DNA from: Epinephelus fuscoguttatus
Taxonomy: Eukaryota; Chordata; Actinopteri; Perciformes; Serranidae
DNA: 64,000 nucleotides
Assembly (NCBI RefSeq): GCF_011397635.1
Contig: NC_064756.1
Coordinates: forward strand, 34,090,996-34,154,995
Direction: 5' to 3'
Shown: in pieces, positions 12,018-23,449 of the stretch
Numbering within the stretch: the first letter of the stretch is position 1
How the letters are laid out: every line of letters begins with the position of its first letter
Made by a program: the position numbers and the translations under genes
Notes under the pieces: generated by a model
Database searches by the model: none
Told to the model about the DNA's origin: nothing
What the model saw: the letters and a program-made list of their open reading frames with translations, nothing else

Positions 12018-12331
12018 GGGGCTGTGGCTCAGGAGATAGACTGGGTTGTCCACTAATTAGAAGATCAGTGGGTGGTTTGATTCCCAGCTTCTCCAGTCCC
12101 CATGTCAAAGGCAAACCCCAAATTGCTCCTGATGGCTGTGCCATTGGTGTGTGTAAGTGTGTGAATGTGTAGCAGGTAGGTGAGTGGTGAGCACCAGGTG
12201 GCACCGTGTATGGTAGCCTGGGTCACCACTGTATGACTGTGTGTGAATGGGGTGAATATGGAACATAGTGTAAAAGCTCTGAGTGGTCAGAAGACTAGAA
12301 AGGCACTATACAAATGCAACTCCATTTACCA
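12018..12331 (+). mobile_element. tRNA-derived SINE
   Basis: The 5' part resembles a tRNA gene, with an A-box-like segment GTGGCTCAGGAGATAGACTG (about 12023) and a B-box-like segment GGTTTGATTCC (about 12074), the internal RNA polymerase III promoter. The 3' part contains AAAGCTCTGAGTGGTCAGAA and GGCACTATACAAATGCAACT then CCATTTACC, the tail I associate with a widespread family of fish SINEs. It is not a functional tRNA: the cloverleaf is not maintained and there is no gene-like end. The 30 bp upstream may hold one target duplication. Confidence 0.75.
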
Positions 12332-12487
12332 TCTCAGTGGCAACTAACCTTTCCATCATTACCAGCTGCGACAATGTTGCAATGGTTGGTATTGTTTTCA
12401 CCATGCGAGTGTTTGTGTTTGTGTGTGTCATCATGGCAAAATGTGGTCCTGGTGACACCTATTTCAGCTGGACCTAGTGGGAGCTAA

Positions 12488-12690
12488 AAAGAGCCATAGT
12501 ATGCCATAAAAAATGACACAAAAATCATAGCATAGCATAGCATGTCATTAAAAAATCTTAAAAAAAAAAATAGAGTACAGTAAGCGATAAAAAGTAATTT
12601 TGAAAAAGTCATGTGTGCCATGAAAAATGACACAAAAAATTAAAGCATAGTTTGTCATTAAAAAAAATCACCAAAAATTCGTTTTTATTT
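12488..12690. repeat. AT-rich imperfect tandem repeat, left part
   Basis: Repeated variants of a ~35-40-bp motif built on CATAGTATGYCATAAAAAAT followed by GACACAAAAAT, with a local ATAGC run near 12530. The same family resumes at 14855-15470. The two parts are separated by a LINE fragment that itself carries an inserted DNA transposon. Confidence 0.75.
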
Positions 12691-12699
12691 GTTGTTGTT

Positions 12700-13076
12700 G
12701 TTGTTGTTTTTTTTACCTTGTTTTTACTCAGAAATACCTCTTGAGATTAAAAATCTATTTTCAAGTGTGTACTGGCCAAGACAAGCAGCAACATAAGTTA
12801 CAGACCACATAAAACAAAAAATACATAATCAAATATGCAACGCGAGAGCAATCAATATAAAACAAAAAAAACATAAAATGAAATGACTGCAAAGAAAAAC
12901 TAAAAAATATATTCACAAATGCGTTAAGTGAATCACAGGCAAAACAAGAAAACAGGGGCAACTATGAACAGTTAACAAGACCAGCTGAAATACACTCTGA
13001 CATTGGCATATAGATGATGACATTAAAAAAATCTCACTACAGTTCTAACCATCTAGAGGAACTAATAAGTTCAACT
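12700..13076 (-). mobile_element. LINE 3' end (right part of an interrupted copy)
   Basis: Read on the minus strand this segment ends with CTTGTCTTGGCCAGTACACA, then TTTTTAATCTCAAGAGGTAT, a TTCTGAGTAAAAACAAGG block and an (AAC)n/poly(A)-like tail. This closely resembles the 3' UTR and tail of a common fish non-LTR retrotransposon (CTTGGCCAGGTC, then TTTTTAATCTCAA). It continues at 14216 beyond an inserted TTAA-flanked element. Subfamily not assigned. Confidence 0.55.
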
Positions 13077-13080
13077 TTAA
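13077..13080. other. TTAA target-site duplication, left
   Basis: TTAA directly abutting the left terminus of the 1.13-kb element; the matching copy is at 14212-14215. TTAA target sites are characteristic of piggyBac and Kolobok transposons. Confidence 0.75.
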
Positions 13081-14211
13081 AGAGAAATTTCGGTTTATTT
13101 CAACCTGTCTCCTATCATCCTAAATTTGTTTCAAGTGACTAGTGACATACAAATAATAGTTAGCATGTTAGCCGTTAGCCTAGATACAGCCGGGGCGCAT
13201 AGTAGCGTCAGACCTGTTAAAACGTAAGTGAACAGGCAACCTTCAAGTAAAGTTAGTCCACTAAACAAGCTCATATCGTTAGGATAAATGTCAGAGAACA
13301 TATAGAAAACGACATGTAAATGTCTTGTCTTACCTTACCGGTGTGGTGCCATGCTTATTTACCATATAGCTCTGCTTTCCAAAGCATGGCCGAAATATCT
13401 CGAGAACAAGCAGCGATCTCGTGCCTGAAATCTCGCGAGCTCTAGATAAAGCCCAGCTAGATACTACTCCAGGTGGAGGTGTCTCGTCCTCGGTCACATC
13501 CAGACCTTGAAAATAAGGCTGCAACCGGTCCCATTCCTTGCAACAGAGGCATTCCTCTTCTGTGGGCATTGGGGCACAGCATTCACAGGTACACCACCAA
13601 TCTCCAGAGCTACGCAGCCTTGCAGCAGCCATTCCTCCTCTCTCTCTCTCCTCCTCCATTCTTCAATTTCACAAAGCTCTTCGTCAGTGTATTCTGGCTC
13701 AAATAAATAAGGGCAGCCATCAAACTCTGCAAAATCAAATTCCACCTCCACAAAGTCGAAGTCTGGCAAAAAGTCAGCCATTATTCTATAAATCTTTCAT
13801 AAAATAAATGAATGAACTTTTCAGGCTACTGTCCGGTTCTGCCTTCCAGCTGTTGCTGCTTGTTCTCGCAATATTTCAGCCGCGCTTTGGAAAGCATAGC
13901 TAAATGGTAAACAAACATGGCAGCACACCGGTAAGGTAAGACAACATGTTTACATGTCGTTTTCTATATGTTCTCTGACATTTATGCTAACGATATGAGG
14001 CGGTCTTTGTGGTGAAAAAGCTTGTTTAGTGGACTAACTTTGCACTTGAAGGTTGCCTGTTCACTTACGTTTTAACAGGTCTGATGCTACTATGCACCCC
14101 GGCTGTATCTAGGCTAACGGCTAACATGCTAACTATTATTTGTATGTCACTAGTCACTTGAAACAAGTTTAGGATGATAGGAGACAGGTTGAAATAAACC
14201 GAAATTTCCCT
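13081..14211 (-). mobile_element. Kolobok-like long-TIR element carrying a P2X7-C-domain-like frame
   Basis: The element is 1131 bp and flanked by TTAA. The left end AGAGAAATTTCGGTTTATTT is matched in reverse complement by the right end AAATAAACCGAAATTTCCCT. The match continues inward through TTCAACCTGTCTCCTATCAT, GCTAACGG-type blocks, TACCTTACCGGTGTG and TCGAGAACAAGCAGC, so the arms are about 335 bp (left) and 360 bp (right, with a small insertion near 14000). The roughly 430-bp centre encodes, on the minus strand, an acidic segment and a Cys-rich P2X7-like segment (separate entry). TTAA plus an AGRG terminus is what I associate with Kolobok; no transposase is present, so mobility would depend on one supplied from elsewhere. 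Confidence 0.75.
13400..13781 (-). pseudogene. Frameshifted P2X7-C-terminal-domain-like gene inside a transposon
   Basis: The minus-strand frame starting at 13781 begins MADFLPDFDF, is very acidic, and contains PYLFEPEYTDEEL then an Arg/Glu run. The neighbouring frame, open from about 13659, continues with WWCTCECCAPMPTEEECLCC. The spacing WCxC-x2-C-x(n)-CC resembles the cysteine-rich intracellular domain at the P2X7 receptor C-terminus (WCCCGSC...LEELCC in human). Uncharacterised fish proteins combining an acidic YLFEPEYT-type N-terminus with this domain are known to me as P2X7-like. The two halves are in different frames, with the shift within the Arg/Glu-rich codons around 13630-13660, so this copy appears broken unless an unseen intron intervenes. 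The element's inverted repeats enclose the gene on both sides. There is no channel (transmembrane) part. Confidence 0.5.
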
Positions 14212-14215
14212 TTAA
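14212..14215. other. TTAA target-site duplication, right
   Basis: Right-hand TTAA abutting the terminus CCGAAATTTCCCT; pairs with 13077-13080. Confidence 0.75.
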
Positions 14216-14850
14216 ATCCTACTACAGAAGATTCCATGGATATGGAGCTGCATACATAAAAGCTCTTTTGCCAAACTCCGTACACACTCTAGGTATAGAC
14301 AGTAAGTACACAGTTTGTGAATGGAGAGCATAGTCATTTCCATTTTTTTTTTCTTAATGTACTCACATAAATATATTGGAAGCAGGCCAAGAATAGCTTT
14401 GAAAATAAAAAATGCCAATAAAAAGTGAATGCGAAATTTTAAAGAGAGCCACCCAACCCGAGCATACAGGATACAGTGATGGGTAGGGGGTTCACAGTTA
14501 ATAATCTCACTGCACCATGGTACACAGAGTCTGAGCATGCAAACACTGAGATGATGCATTCATGTATAATACATTCGCACAATCAAGCACAGTCAGGATG
14601 TAGCCAAGACCAGTCTTTTCTCTCTTTTTTTTGGCCAAGAAAGAAAACTTCCTATTCCCAAAATAAAATCCCAGTTGTACCCTTATACTTTTCACAAGTA
14701 GTTCAATATGTGTAACAATAGTTACACATTATAATCTCATATGGTTTGATAGCTTCTCTTTGGCCTTTGTAAATAATGTGCACTTTTATTCAGCAATCAG
14801 GACGAGCTTCAACTTGAATAGAATTTTTTTAGAACAGCATTAAAGGCCAG
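14216..14850 (-). mobile_element. LINE fragment with reverse-transcriptase C-terminal motif (left part of an interrupted copy)
   Basis: The minus-strand frame at 14212-14559 contains WLSLKFRIHFLLAFFIFKAI and then LLPIYLCEYI. This resembles the conserved LP(V/I)KxRIxFK..LLTFKAL.GLAPxYLxEL segment near the end of the reverse-transcriptase polyprotein of fish L2/Rex-type LINEs. Together with 12700-13076 it forms one 5'-truncated copy on the minus strand, split by the 1.13-kb TTAA element. The 5' limit of the fragment (about 14560-14850) is uncertain. Confidence 0.5.
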
Positions 14851-14854
14851 CTAA

Positions 14855-15470
14855 AAGTAGTGTGGTGTGTCACAAAAAAGGACACAAAAAATCATATAGT
14901 ATGTCATGAAAATGACATTTTAAAAAATCATTTTGAAAAGTCAAAAAATAGTATGTTATGCCAAAAAAATCATTTAAAAAAACTCATAGTATTGTATGTC
15001 ATAAAAGGTCATATTATGGTGTATCATAAAAAATCATTAAAAAAGTCAAAGTAGGCTATAGTATATCATAAAGAATATATTTTAAAAAGCCATAGTGTAG
15101 TACACCATAAAAAATGACACAAACATTCATAGTATAGTTTGACAATATGTAGAAAAAAATAAATAAATTAAACAAAAAGTCATGCAATAAAAAGCCATAG
15201 TATAATATGCCATAGAAAAACAACACAGAAATTATGAGTACAATATGTAATTTAACAAAAAATTACAAAAAAAAAAGTTATGGTATGTCATAACATTTTT
15301 TTTAATAAAAGCTATAGCATAGTATGTCATGAAAAATTATATCAAAAAAGTCATGCCATTAAAAAAACATGAAAATTCACAGTATAGTTTATCACTTAAA
15401 AAATGCCTTAGTATAGTATGCAATAAAAAATGACATGAAAATTCATAGTATAGTATGTCATAGAATGACA
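14855..15470. repeat. AT-rich imperfect tandem repeat, right part
   Basis: Many degenerate copies of a ~35-40-bp unit around CATAGTATAGTATGTCAT and AAAAAATGACACAAAAAT, the same family as 12488-12690. Unit boundaries drift, as in an old satellite-like array. Confidence 0.8.
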
Positions 15471-18400
15471 GAGCCTTTGCAGCCTTCAGTTATATGCTGG
15501 CTCCCCAAGATGGCACCTGGAGAATCCCTGATCTAGGATTTTTGTTTCTAAATACTTCAAAATGTTCAGTTTAGCTGTTAAGCTTAAAATCAAACAAAAA
15601 AAGGATTTGCCTTCTGCAATTGTATCTTTGTCAGGTTTTAGTGGCGGTTAAATACTGTTGACATTCAAATGTAAATTGTGCTTTTTTATTTCAGGAAAAC
15701 AAAATGAAATGGTTTGCCTAAAATGTTTAAATAGCACCCGTGATATATTCTATGTTAGTCGTTCAATAAATTTACGAGCTGCTAACAAAGTTCTCGTGAA
15801 AATATTTCCATGAATCAGAAAACAAACAAACAATAACAAAGTGGCATTAGTGGCAGCATGAATATTAGCCTTAAGTTGTTATGAAACACTACACATTAGC
15901 AACATATATGAGATCTCCCACATTTTTAATTGTGCAGCACAAGTGCATCTTGTACACAAAGTTTAATTATTTGCATAATATCTACTATGAAATTATATAT
16001 TTATAAAAAATACTTAATACTAGACATATGGACATTATGTGTCTTTGTACTGTATGTTGAGGAAACAAGGGCTGTTATCATGAATCATAAAGGAGGTACA
16101 CTCCCACAAGCCATATGCTCAGTTTTTTCACCATCAGTGTGAAGATTCCAGTGGGATGAGAGCATTAATTCTCTATGGGGTGTACTAACCGACTATGTTT
16201 ATGTCAAAAACTGTACAATAACACTCAAAAACTGTTTTCATTACTGTTTGAAGTTTACAATCTATATCTGTCACAAATACCACTTACCCAAATCTTCAGT
16301 GTCTGAATTTCACTCTTAAGATCTAACAAATAAACCAGAACAGTGTTGATCATCAAACATATTACCTAAGTCTGGAGAAGAGAACTGTAAAGCCTTAGTG
16401 TCAGCTGAGGTTGCCTTTTTTTAATACAAGAAAGAACTGTCATTTTCCTTATTACTTCTGCATTTATCCCTGGTTGACAGACTGAATGAATATTGACTGT
16501 GCCTGCAATAATAGCTTACAAAGCACAAAGTCTGGCCTATTATCCCTTGCAAATGCAGACTCATGAGCCCCACTGAATCCTCCTCCCAATAATTTGATTT
16601 CCCTCCTTCTTTTCCTTCACCCCGCCTCGCGTCCTCACTGCGCCGACCCTCTCTTGTCTGTGGAGTGTTCCTTCCTGGTGTTCTTTCCCTCAGGATCTCC
16701 CACCATATGTCGCTCTATCCTGCATACCTTCAGCATCCCGCTTCCCTGCAATGGAATTAATATTTCACAGGCGGCTCCTCAGCCATTTTTCTTGCTGAGG
16801 AATTGGAGGTGGAAAGAAAGTTTCCGACCAGCCACAGAACAATAAATATTATAGTGTTTCCCTTGGAAGTTCTCCAATCCGGCGCTCCTTATGTACACTG
16901 TCAAACACGTGCTCTCGTGCCATTTCTCTCTCTCCCTGTCTTACCCTCACTCCTTATCTATCCATCTATCCCTCCCATCTCATCTGCTGCACCATCTGTG
17001 CAGCTGTAATAAGCAGGACTCCTCATGTGCTCTCTTTCACTCCCTTGCTTTCTCTTCCCTCCTGGTTCTGGCTCATCCCCCCTCTCCAGGCATGGCCTCC
17101 CCTGCATGGCTGTTTGACTGACTTGTTTGCGTCCCACGATGGAGCTACCATGCAGTCAGACTCCCTGTGTGCAGTAATGTCTCAGACACTTTTTCTCACA
17201 CACACTACGTCCTGCCATTACGCAGCAAGCCCAGCCAGTTAACAAAACAGTGCTTTCATCTTTTGCTGAAGGCAAGCTGCAAGCTTAAATGTGATAACTT
17301 TCCTCGTGCTCTCTCTGTGGCATGTACACAATGCGTGATCACTCTCAATTACTCCAACAAAACAAAAACTCCCTCTTCCAGTGAAGAGTGTACAGCCCAA
17401 GATCTAACAATCCAAGTCCTCACCAACAGCACACTATTGATGTGAGCCAGTCATCATACTGACATCCCACTCAGCTGGGTAATGGAAAAATCAGTGTGAA
17501 ATATTGCGCGTGATTCTCTTGGCTTATGGTTCAAACAACAGAACCATCTTCGAAGACAAACTCACAGAATGTGGTTCGTTTTTTCTTTAACCATGTAAAG
17601 TGTTGAGTAAAAGCCTTCAGGCAGCAGGCAAGGACACTGTGCCACACTGCAAATGGTGATAGGCTTTTGTGGTGTCCATATTGATTGTATGCCCACCAGA
17701 ACGAAATGGCATGACTGGCAAAACAAGGTGCATCATCCAATACAACAAAGAGCTCTATCGCCTCACAGTGGCACATTTGGGCAACAGCCCTTTTTTTTCA
17801 CAAGTTTTGGACAGGAGGAGAGACATCACGTAGTAAAACTGTGTGGTCATTCCTCTGAGAGGAGATGTCTGGAAGATTTCAATAACAATTGTCTGACTGA
17901 AACACTTAAAACACAAACATGAGAGCAATAAGGGTTTGTTGGGCCTTTCCATTACTTAATCAAGAATTGTTATATCTCTGTATACAGTCTTCATCAGTTT
18001 AATTCCCTTATTTTAATTTATATTCACTTCATTTTCAAACAAAGTGGGATTTAAAAGTAAAGCAGGCCCTGAAAACTTATTTTCTCAATCAGCCTCTCAC
18101 TCTGAGCGATGTGATTCAACATGAACATGCTATTTTCTGCCAAAGTTAGAAAAGCTTGGTTGATTTCACACAAGAGATCTCTTTATTTGTGTTTTTGTCT
18201 GAGCTTTTCTCACTGAGCGCGACGCAGTTATAAAAAGGTGATGTTACTTCTGTGCACAAATCAGAGTTTAGTTACATTTGAATCAAAATGCGATGACAGA
18301 TGTAGAGCTGTTTGCTTGTGCTGCCAGCAATGTCAAATCTGATCAAAGCGCATCCACACAATCCTGAAGAAGCAGATTAGCTGAATTTCTGAGTGTTAAA

Positions 18401-21400
18401 CTGATAATAACTGAGGATATTATTTCTGAACTTTAATTGTTGCATATTTAGCCATGAATAGTTTATGTGAGAGGAATACTCAAGAAACAAAAAGTTTTCA
18501 AAGTCTTTAAGCCATTATAATTCCATTTACAGACCATTTTGATTGAATATTTAGACAAGACCACAGCGAGCCCTTAACAGCATTATGTGAAACATATTAA
18601 AGGTTTATGGTTCTTCTTTGAATCAGACGTGTTGTGTGAGAGCTTTATTCAGCATTTATTCAAAACATAAAGGCATGAATATATCCACAGCTGCACTTCA
18701 CCATATCATAGAGAAATATGTAAGAGCCACCTAGGACCTTCACAAAAGGATATAAAACTTGTAACTGCATAAGCAAGGTGAACTGCTTTTGATGCAGTTT
18801 TCTTTTTTGAGAGATTCCTCCCAGTCTGGAGTTCAAGGGTGCAGATCAGCTGAGACAATATTAAATTTTCTCTCGCTGATAGCTCTTCCTTCCATTAGAT
18901 TGGATTTTAAAATCTTCTCTTAAGCAGAAGAAATTCTATAGGAATGATTCCTCAAGACTTATTGATTATAAAAAGCCTGATATCTCTGGACAGTGCCGAA
19001 TCAATATTACTAAGCTATCTCATATCTATCCCTATAATGCCTCCAGTTAGCCAATCCTTCCAGTTTAGAGGTCAAGGAGTTGGCCTATTCTCCAAACAAT
19101 TTGCCTGCTAAACCGGAGACAAACCAATTCTTTGCGGAGGCCACGGTCATAATTAGGGAAATAATTACACAGGAAGACTGGCATAATCCTTCAATGAGTT
19201 ATCGATCAGAGCACATTGAATGGGAGTCAGTAGAACGATCTCTGGCTCTCTGATTCACCATCAGAGAACAGACAGGCAGGCAGTCCTGTACATCCCCATC
19301 GTGGGTCTTCACAGACGGTGGGGATGTGGGTGGGTGGGGTGGGGATTATACTGGCAGTGCAGAGCAGGGTTCCTGCAGCACCAAGCAGGACTCAGCGGCA
19401 CCAGGAGGACTCAGTGGATAATGAGCAGTCTTTGTGATGTGTGCTGCAGGGGCTAGTGAAAGCTGAGCCAGGGAAGAGTAATGAAGCCCAGCCCTCCATC
19501 TAAAGCCACACAGACATTCTGGGATATGAATCCACCTCCATTGTCCTATGCATCTACTTTTTTCATAAGATTTTACACATTTCTGCACATAATCCTGCAT
19601 CTTATTCTCGTTATGGAAATCAGGGAGTGTATTAGCCACAGTAGTATCTTTTTTTAACACATCTAAGACCAGAGGGTCATACAGTAAAGACCCGTAGAGA
19701 TGCATGTAGAATTTGAAAGACACGAGAATAAATGAAATCTCAAATAAAAAAAAAAGACTCCTGTCTCTAGCCACGTTACTTCAAACATATCTCCTTGTCT
19801 GTAAACTGTACATTTCCCACAAAGAGTAATGAATCTAAAATGTGATGCCCTTTCAAAAGAAAAAGCAAGTTTGTATGTGAATGCTAGTTTGTATGCAGTG
19901 CCAGTTACTGGATGACTGATGAGGACAAGACACCCTGACCTTTACTTCCACAACAACATGTAATGCACTTGTCGCCGCTGCTTACAATTCATAGACCGCC
20001 CATGGAACGTGCCTCTCAGAATAACGTCCCCCGATTTGTGTAATTAAAAGGCACACACGCACGTGCACCCACAAACACATTGTAGTTTCACCTCATCGCC
20101 ACTTAACTGCCGGACAACTTATTCCACACTTTACAGCTCCATCTCATTACCAGAACACAACACATTTCTACTAAAACGGCATGGTAATGTGCAAGTTATC
20201 AAAAGGTGCAGGTTCTACTTGAGTTACTGCTGTCAGCGAGGGCTGAAAACATAATGACTGCTGCCTACTGCTTAAACCTCTCTAAACACAGCATAATACA
20301 CACGGCTGCTACTGTGTGGGTGTCACAGTTATGCATGGGGATTAAAAAAAAAAAAAAAAGATGATGATATGGCTTGTAGATGGAGACTCACAATAGCACA
20401 TTACCAGAGTGTGATCTTTGGGGTTGCACGGACCACTGCACCTATTGGCCTTTTGCCCATTTAAAGTTGCACAGTCAATCCGTTGTGTGCACTCATGCTA
20501 AGGAGAGAGATGCAGTGAAATCCCTGCTTGGGCCTCATATCTTCACAGCCAAGAGGGATGCATTTTCTTCTTTAAGGAGCAAATTTCTCATTACTTTTTC
20601 CCCCACGACCATTTGAATATCTATATGGACTTAATTTCATGCTTGACCTGCATTTCACCATAGATGTAAGCAGAAATGCAAAAGAGAGAATGACTTGCTT
20701 GGAACAATCAGAAATGGCATAAAAATGTTGACTTGTCTTTGTTTCTTTTTAGATTAGCAGTATGTGTGTGTGTGTGTGAGTTACAGTCAAACATTTACTG
20801 TGCCTTCATAAATTTTTCAAGGTCCTTGACTTTTTTCACTCTGTGTTTTGTGAGCCTGAGTTCAAACTGAAGTGAGAACACAATTACCCGAAATGTCAAA
20901 GTAGACTATTTTAATGTCAAAGAGGTTTAACTGTATAACTACGGTGGCCTTTAAGTGCTAAACGCAACATTTCAGAAAACACATTTCCCAAAGTGGGGAA
21001 AAGTGCCCATCATTTTCATCATTCTTCAAGGGAAACTACTGTATTTTCAACCTGTTTTCCCATGTTTTTGGGTCTCAGTGACTTGTGGGGACAGTCATTT
21101 TTGAAATTGGCCCAGTACTGAGAGGAAGCGTTGCAACCATGAAACGGGCTGCATTGTAACCACTTGAGCAATTGTGCACCATCAAGTTACAGCCAATAAA
21201 AGTACTTTATTTTGCCACTGACAGGTTAAGATTGTTACTATTAGTGTCTTATGGAAGGGACTTTACAGAGAAATTAAATGTTTTCATTAACATTCACTGA
21301 TCCGGTCAGTTTGTTCTCACTCAAGGAGAAGTCTGGTCTTTAAATCTTGCTTAATTTTTCACAGTCAAAATCTGCTAAATATTCAGCCATGACATGGAAA

Positions 21401-22244
21401 ATCTTTAGATTACACTACAATTTCTGTACTCCAACATAACAAACTATTCTTTGCAATCCTCTCCAACTGCCACCAACGTTTACACTGTTGTATGCAACAA
21501 GTCATGTCTCACAACATTTTGGAACGAGATTTTTCCATGAGCGAGACTTTGTTACACACAATCACAAACAGATCGGATCAGGTGAAAGATAAAGAAAAAT
21601 GTTTTATTTCTCTGTAAAGGTTCTTTCCATAAATTATGCACTAAAAATAAAAATCTGAGCCTGTCAGTGATAACAACAAGAACTTTTAGTGGATGTGCAT
21701 TGATGGTGCGTTATTGCCCTGAGTGGTTACATTGCAGCCTGTTTTGTGGCTGGTGGCTGCATGGGCCTCTCTCAATACTGCACCTATATAAAAAATGTTG
21801 TCTGGGAAAACAGAGTCCAGGTTGAAAAATACTGAAGGATCATAAATACATAAAACCCAGTTTTGGATACTATTCATTGTCATCTTTTTTCTGCAATAGC
21901 ATTTCAGTGTATTTACATTCAGTAAAAAGCAGTTTTCATTGTTGGTGGCAGAGTCTGTCATTCCCATCTTAGACTCGTATTACTTTCACATGCACCAGGG
22001 ATTCACAGGCAAACAATGCATAGATGTTATCCAACGTAATTTTATGTCATTGATATGGGCCTCACTGTTTATTGTCCTCTCTATTTCCATCATGTCAGAG
22101 CTGCATCAGGTTAACAATAATGCAAACCAAACTTCCTACTGTTAAACATTGAAGTGGAATACAGGTGGCTTATATTGTGAAGCAGCCACAGGTAATGTAT
22201 TCGTCACTGTGGTTAGCAGTGTTCTGTCTTTAAAGAAAGTGTCT
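15471..22244. other. Long intergenic region, no gene recognised
   Basis: No exon with convincing codon structure and splice sites could be supported. Pyrimidine-rich DNA at about 16590-17130 opens several overlapping frames up to about 90 codons, but they share no motif and lie in one low-complexity patch. A poly(A) run is at 20345-20358 and a short (TG)n at 20763-20778. The stretch around 18830-19215 is treated separately. Confidence 0.5.
18830..19215. promoter_or_regulatory. Candidate conserved non-coding element
   Basis: Non-repetitive sequence with closely spaced homeodomain-type cores (CATTAGATTGGATTTTAAAA near 18893, GGTCATAATTAGGGAAATAA near 19145 followed by TTACACAGG) and no open frame. 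Inferred as possible enhancer DNA from composition alone. Confidence 0.25.
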
Positions 22245-22248
22245 TTAA

Positions 22249-22440
22249 AGATCCAGTGTGTAGGATTTAGGGGCATCCATTTACAGAAATGACATATAAT
22301 ATTCATAACTATGTTTTCGTTAGTTTATAATACTCCCCTGAAAATAAGCATTGTGTTTTTATTACCTTAGAATGAGCCGCTAATATATATGGAACAGGTC
22401 CTCTCTCCTGGAGTCTGCCATGTTTGCTCTGTGTTGTCTA
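22249..22440. mobile_element. TTAA-flanked MITE (CAGTGTGTAGGATTTAG family), 3'-truncated copy
   Basis: TTAA at 22245-22248 is followed by AGATCCAGTGTGTAGGATTT and AGGGGCAT, the same terminus as the copies at 25706, 36511 and 60953. The shared interior also includes TTACCTTAGAATGAG and GGAGTC(T/C)(G/A)CCATGTT. No matching right terminus was found, so the copy is truncated at an uncertain point. Confidence 0.6.
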
Positions 22441-23331
22441 ATACACAAATAGGCATTGGTAGAGAGGTGCACAGGAATTTAAAATCAGCACAAAGTTTAT
22501 TGAAAATGCAATGTCATGGTCATAGACCAAAGAAACTATTAGACAACAGCAATCACAAAAGACTAGAGTCAAAATCTATGTTTTAATAGGGCGACACACG
22601 GCCAAACAACTTGCACCCATCACGATTGGAAATATTTATATAATATAATATTATTATATTGGAGTTGTGCGTCCTCCTTCCTTCATGGTCATAGACCACC
22701 CATGCCCAATGAAGGTATGAGACCAAAACACTGCATTTCAAATAACCTTAGTGCTGACAGTTAGCAGGAATTCATCACTATATTGAACATGTGATTATCA
22801 TACCAGCATTGCAACCTGGAATTCCTTGGTTGATTTGTAAAAAATGAATAAAGGTGTCTTGAGTAGACAGATGTAATAAAAACTGTATGTTTTAAACACC
22901 ATTATTGTATTCATGTTGCATTTTATTTCTCACATGAGCTCGTTTACAGTCCAACTTCAGTATACGTGCAAATAGAAGGCCTCGGAGTGAATTAAGCTGC
23001 AGCATAGCAATAAACTTTATAATTGAATTAGGTGAATAACTGTTTGTAATGTCAGTTCAATATCTGGGACGAGTTAATGTTGTGATCCAAGCAGCAGCCA
23101 GCGCTAACAGCTTGAATTACTGGAGAGAGTCCATTTAAGTGCCTACATGATCTGCATCTTCTGATATCATCAGAGATCATTTACCTCTGAGGATACATAC
23201 TAAAATATTCATCAAAGGAATTTTTAGTTTATGATAAATCACATCATGTTCCTTCTACAAAGAAGAGTGATCCTGATCATATACAATTTAGAAAGAAATC
23301 AGAACTTGTTAAAATATGCACAATTTAGTCT
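22441..23331. other. Intergenic DNA downstream of treh
   Basis: AT-rich unique sequence; no gene seen. It lies beyond the predicted treh polyadenylation site. Confidence 0.45.
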
Positions 23332-23333
23332 CA

Positions 23334-23339
23334 TTTTAA
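23334..23339 (-). terminator. treh: Candidate treh polyadenylation signal (ATTAAA)
   Basis: ATTAAA on the minus strand about 110 bp after the treh stop codon, the nearest plausible signal. A canonical AATAAA also exists about 525 bp downstream of the stop (near 22924), so the longer 3' UTR is an alternative. Confidence 0.35.
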
Positions 23340-23449
23340 TGTCAATATCCGTTTGTTTGAAGTCAGCCAGTGGACGGGAGTGTTGTAGTGCAGTGAAACC
23401 AGAAAAAATAAAATCCAACCTCCAGTCAGGCTCTTTCGTCACCTCTGTT

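Noticed and set aside
12018-12100. Possible tRNA gene
   Set aside because: A- and B-box-like promoter elements are present, but the stems are not maintained and a SINE-type 3' body and tail follow.
14855-15470. CRISPR-like regularly spaced repeats
   Set aside because: Repeat units are degenerate and contiguous without unique spacers, and the context is a vertebrate genome; this is an AT-rich tandem repeat.
16594-17445. Cluster of overlapping 70-90-codon frames on the plus strand
   Set aside because: CT-rich low-complexity sequence; frames overlap each other, lack motifs and show no consistent splice structure.
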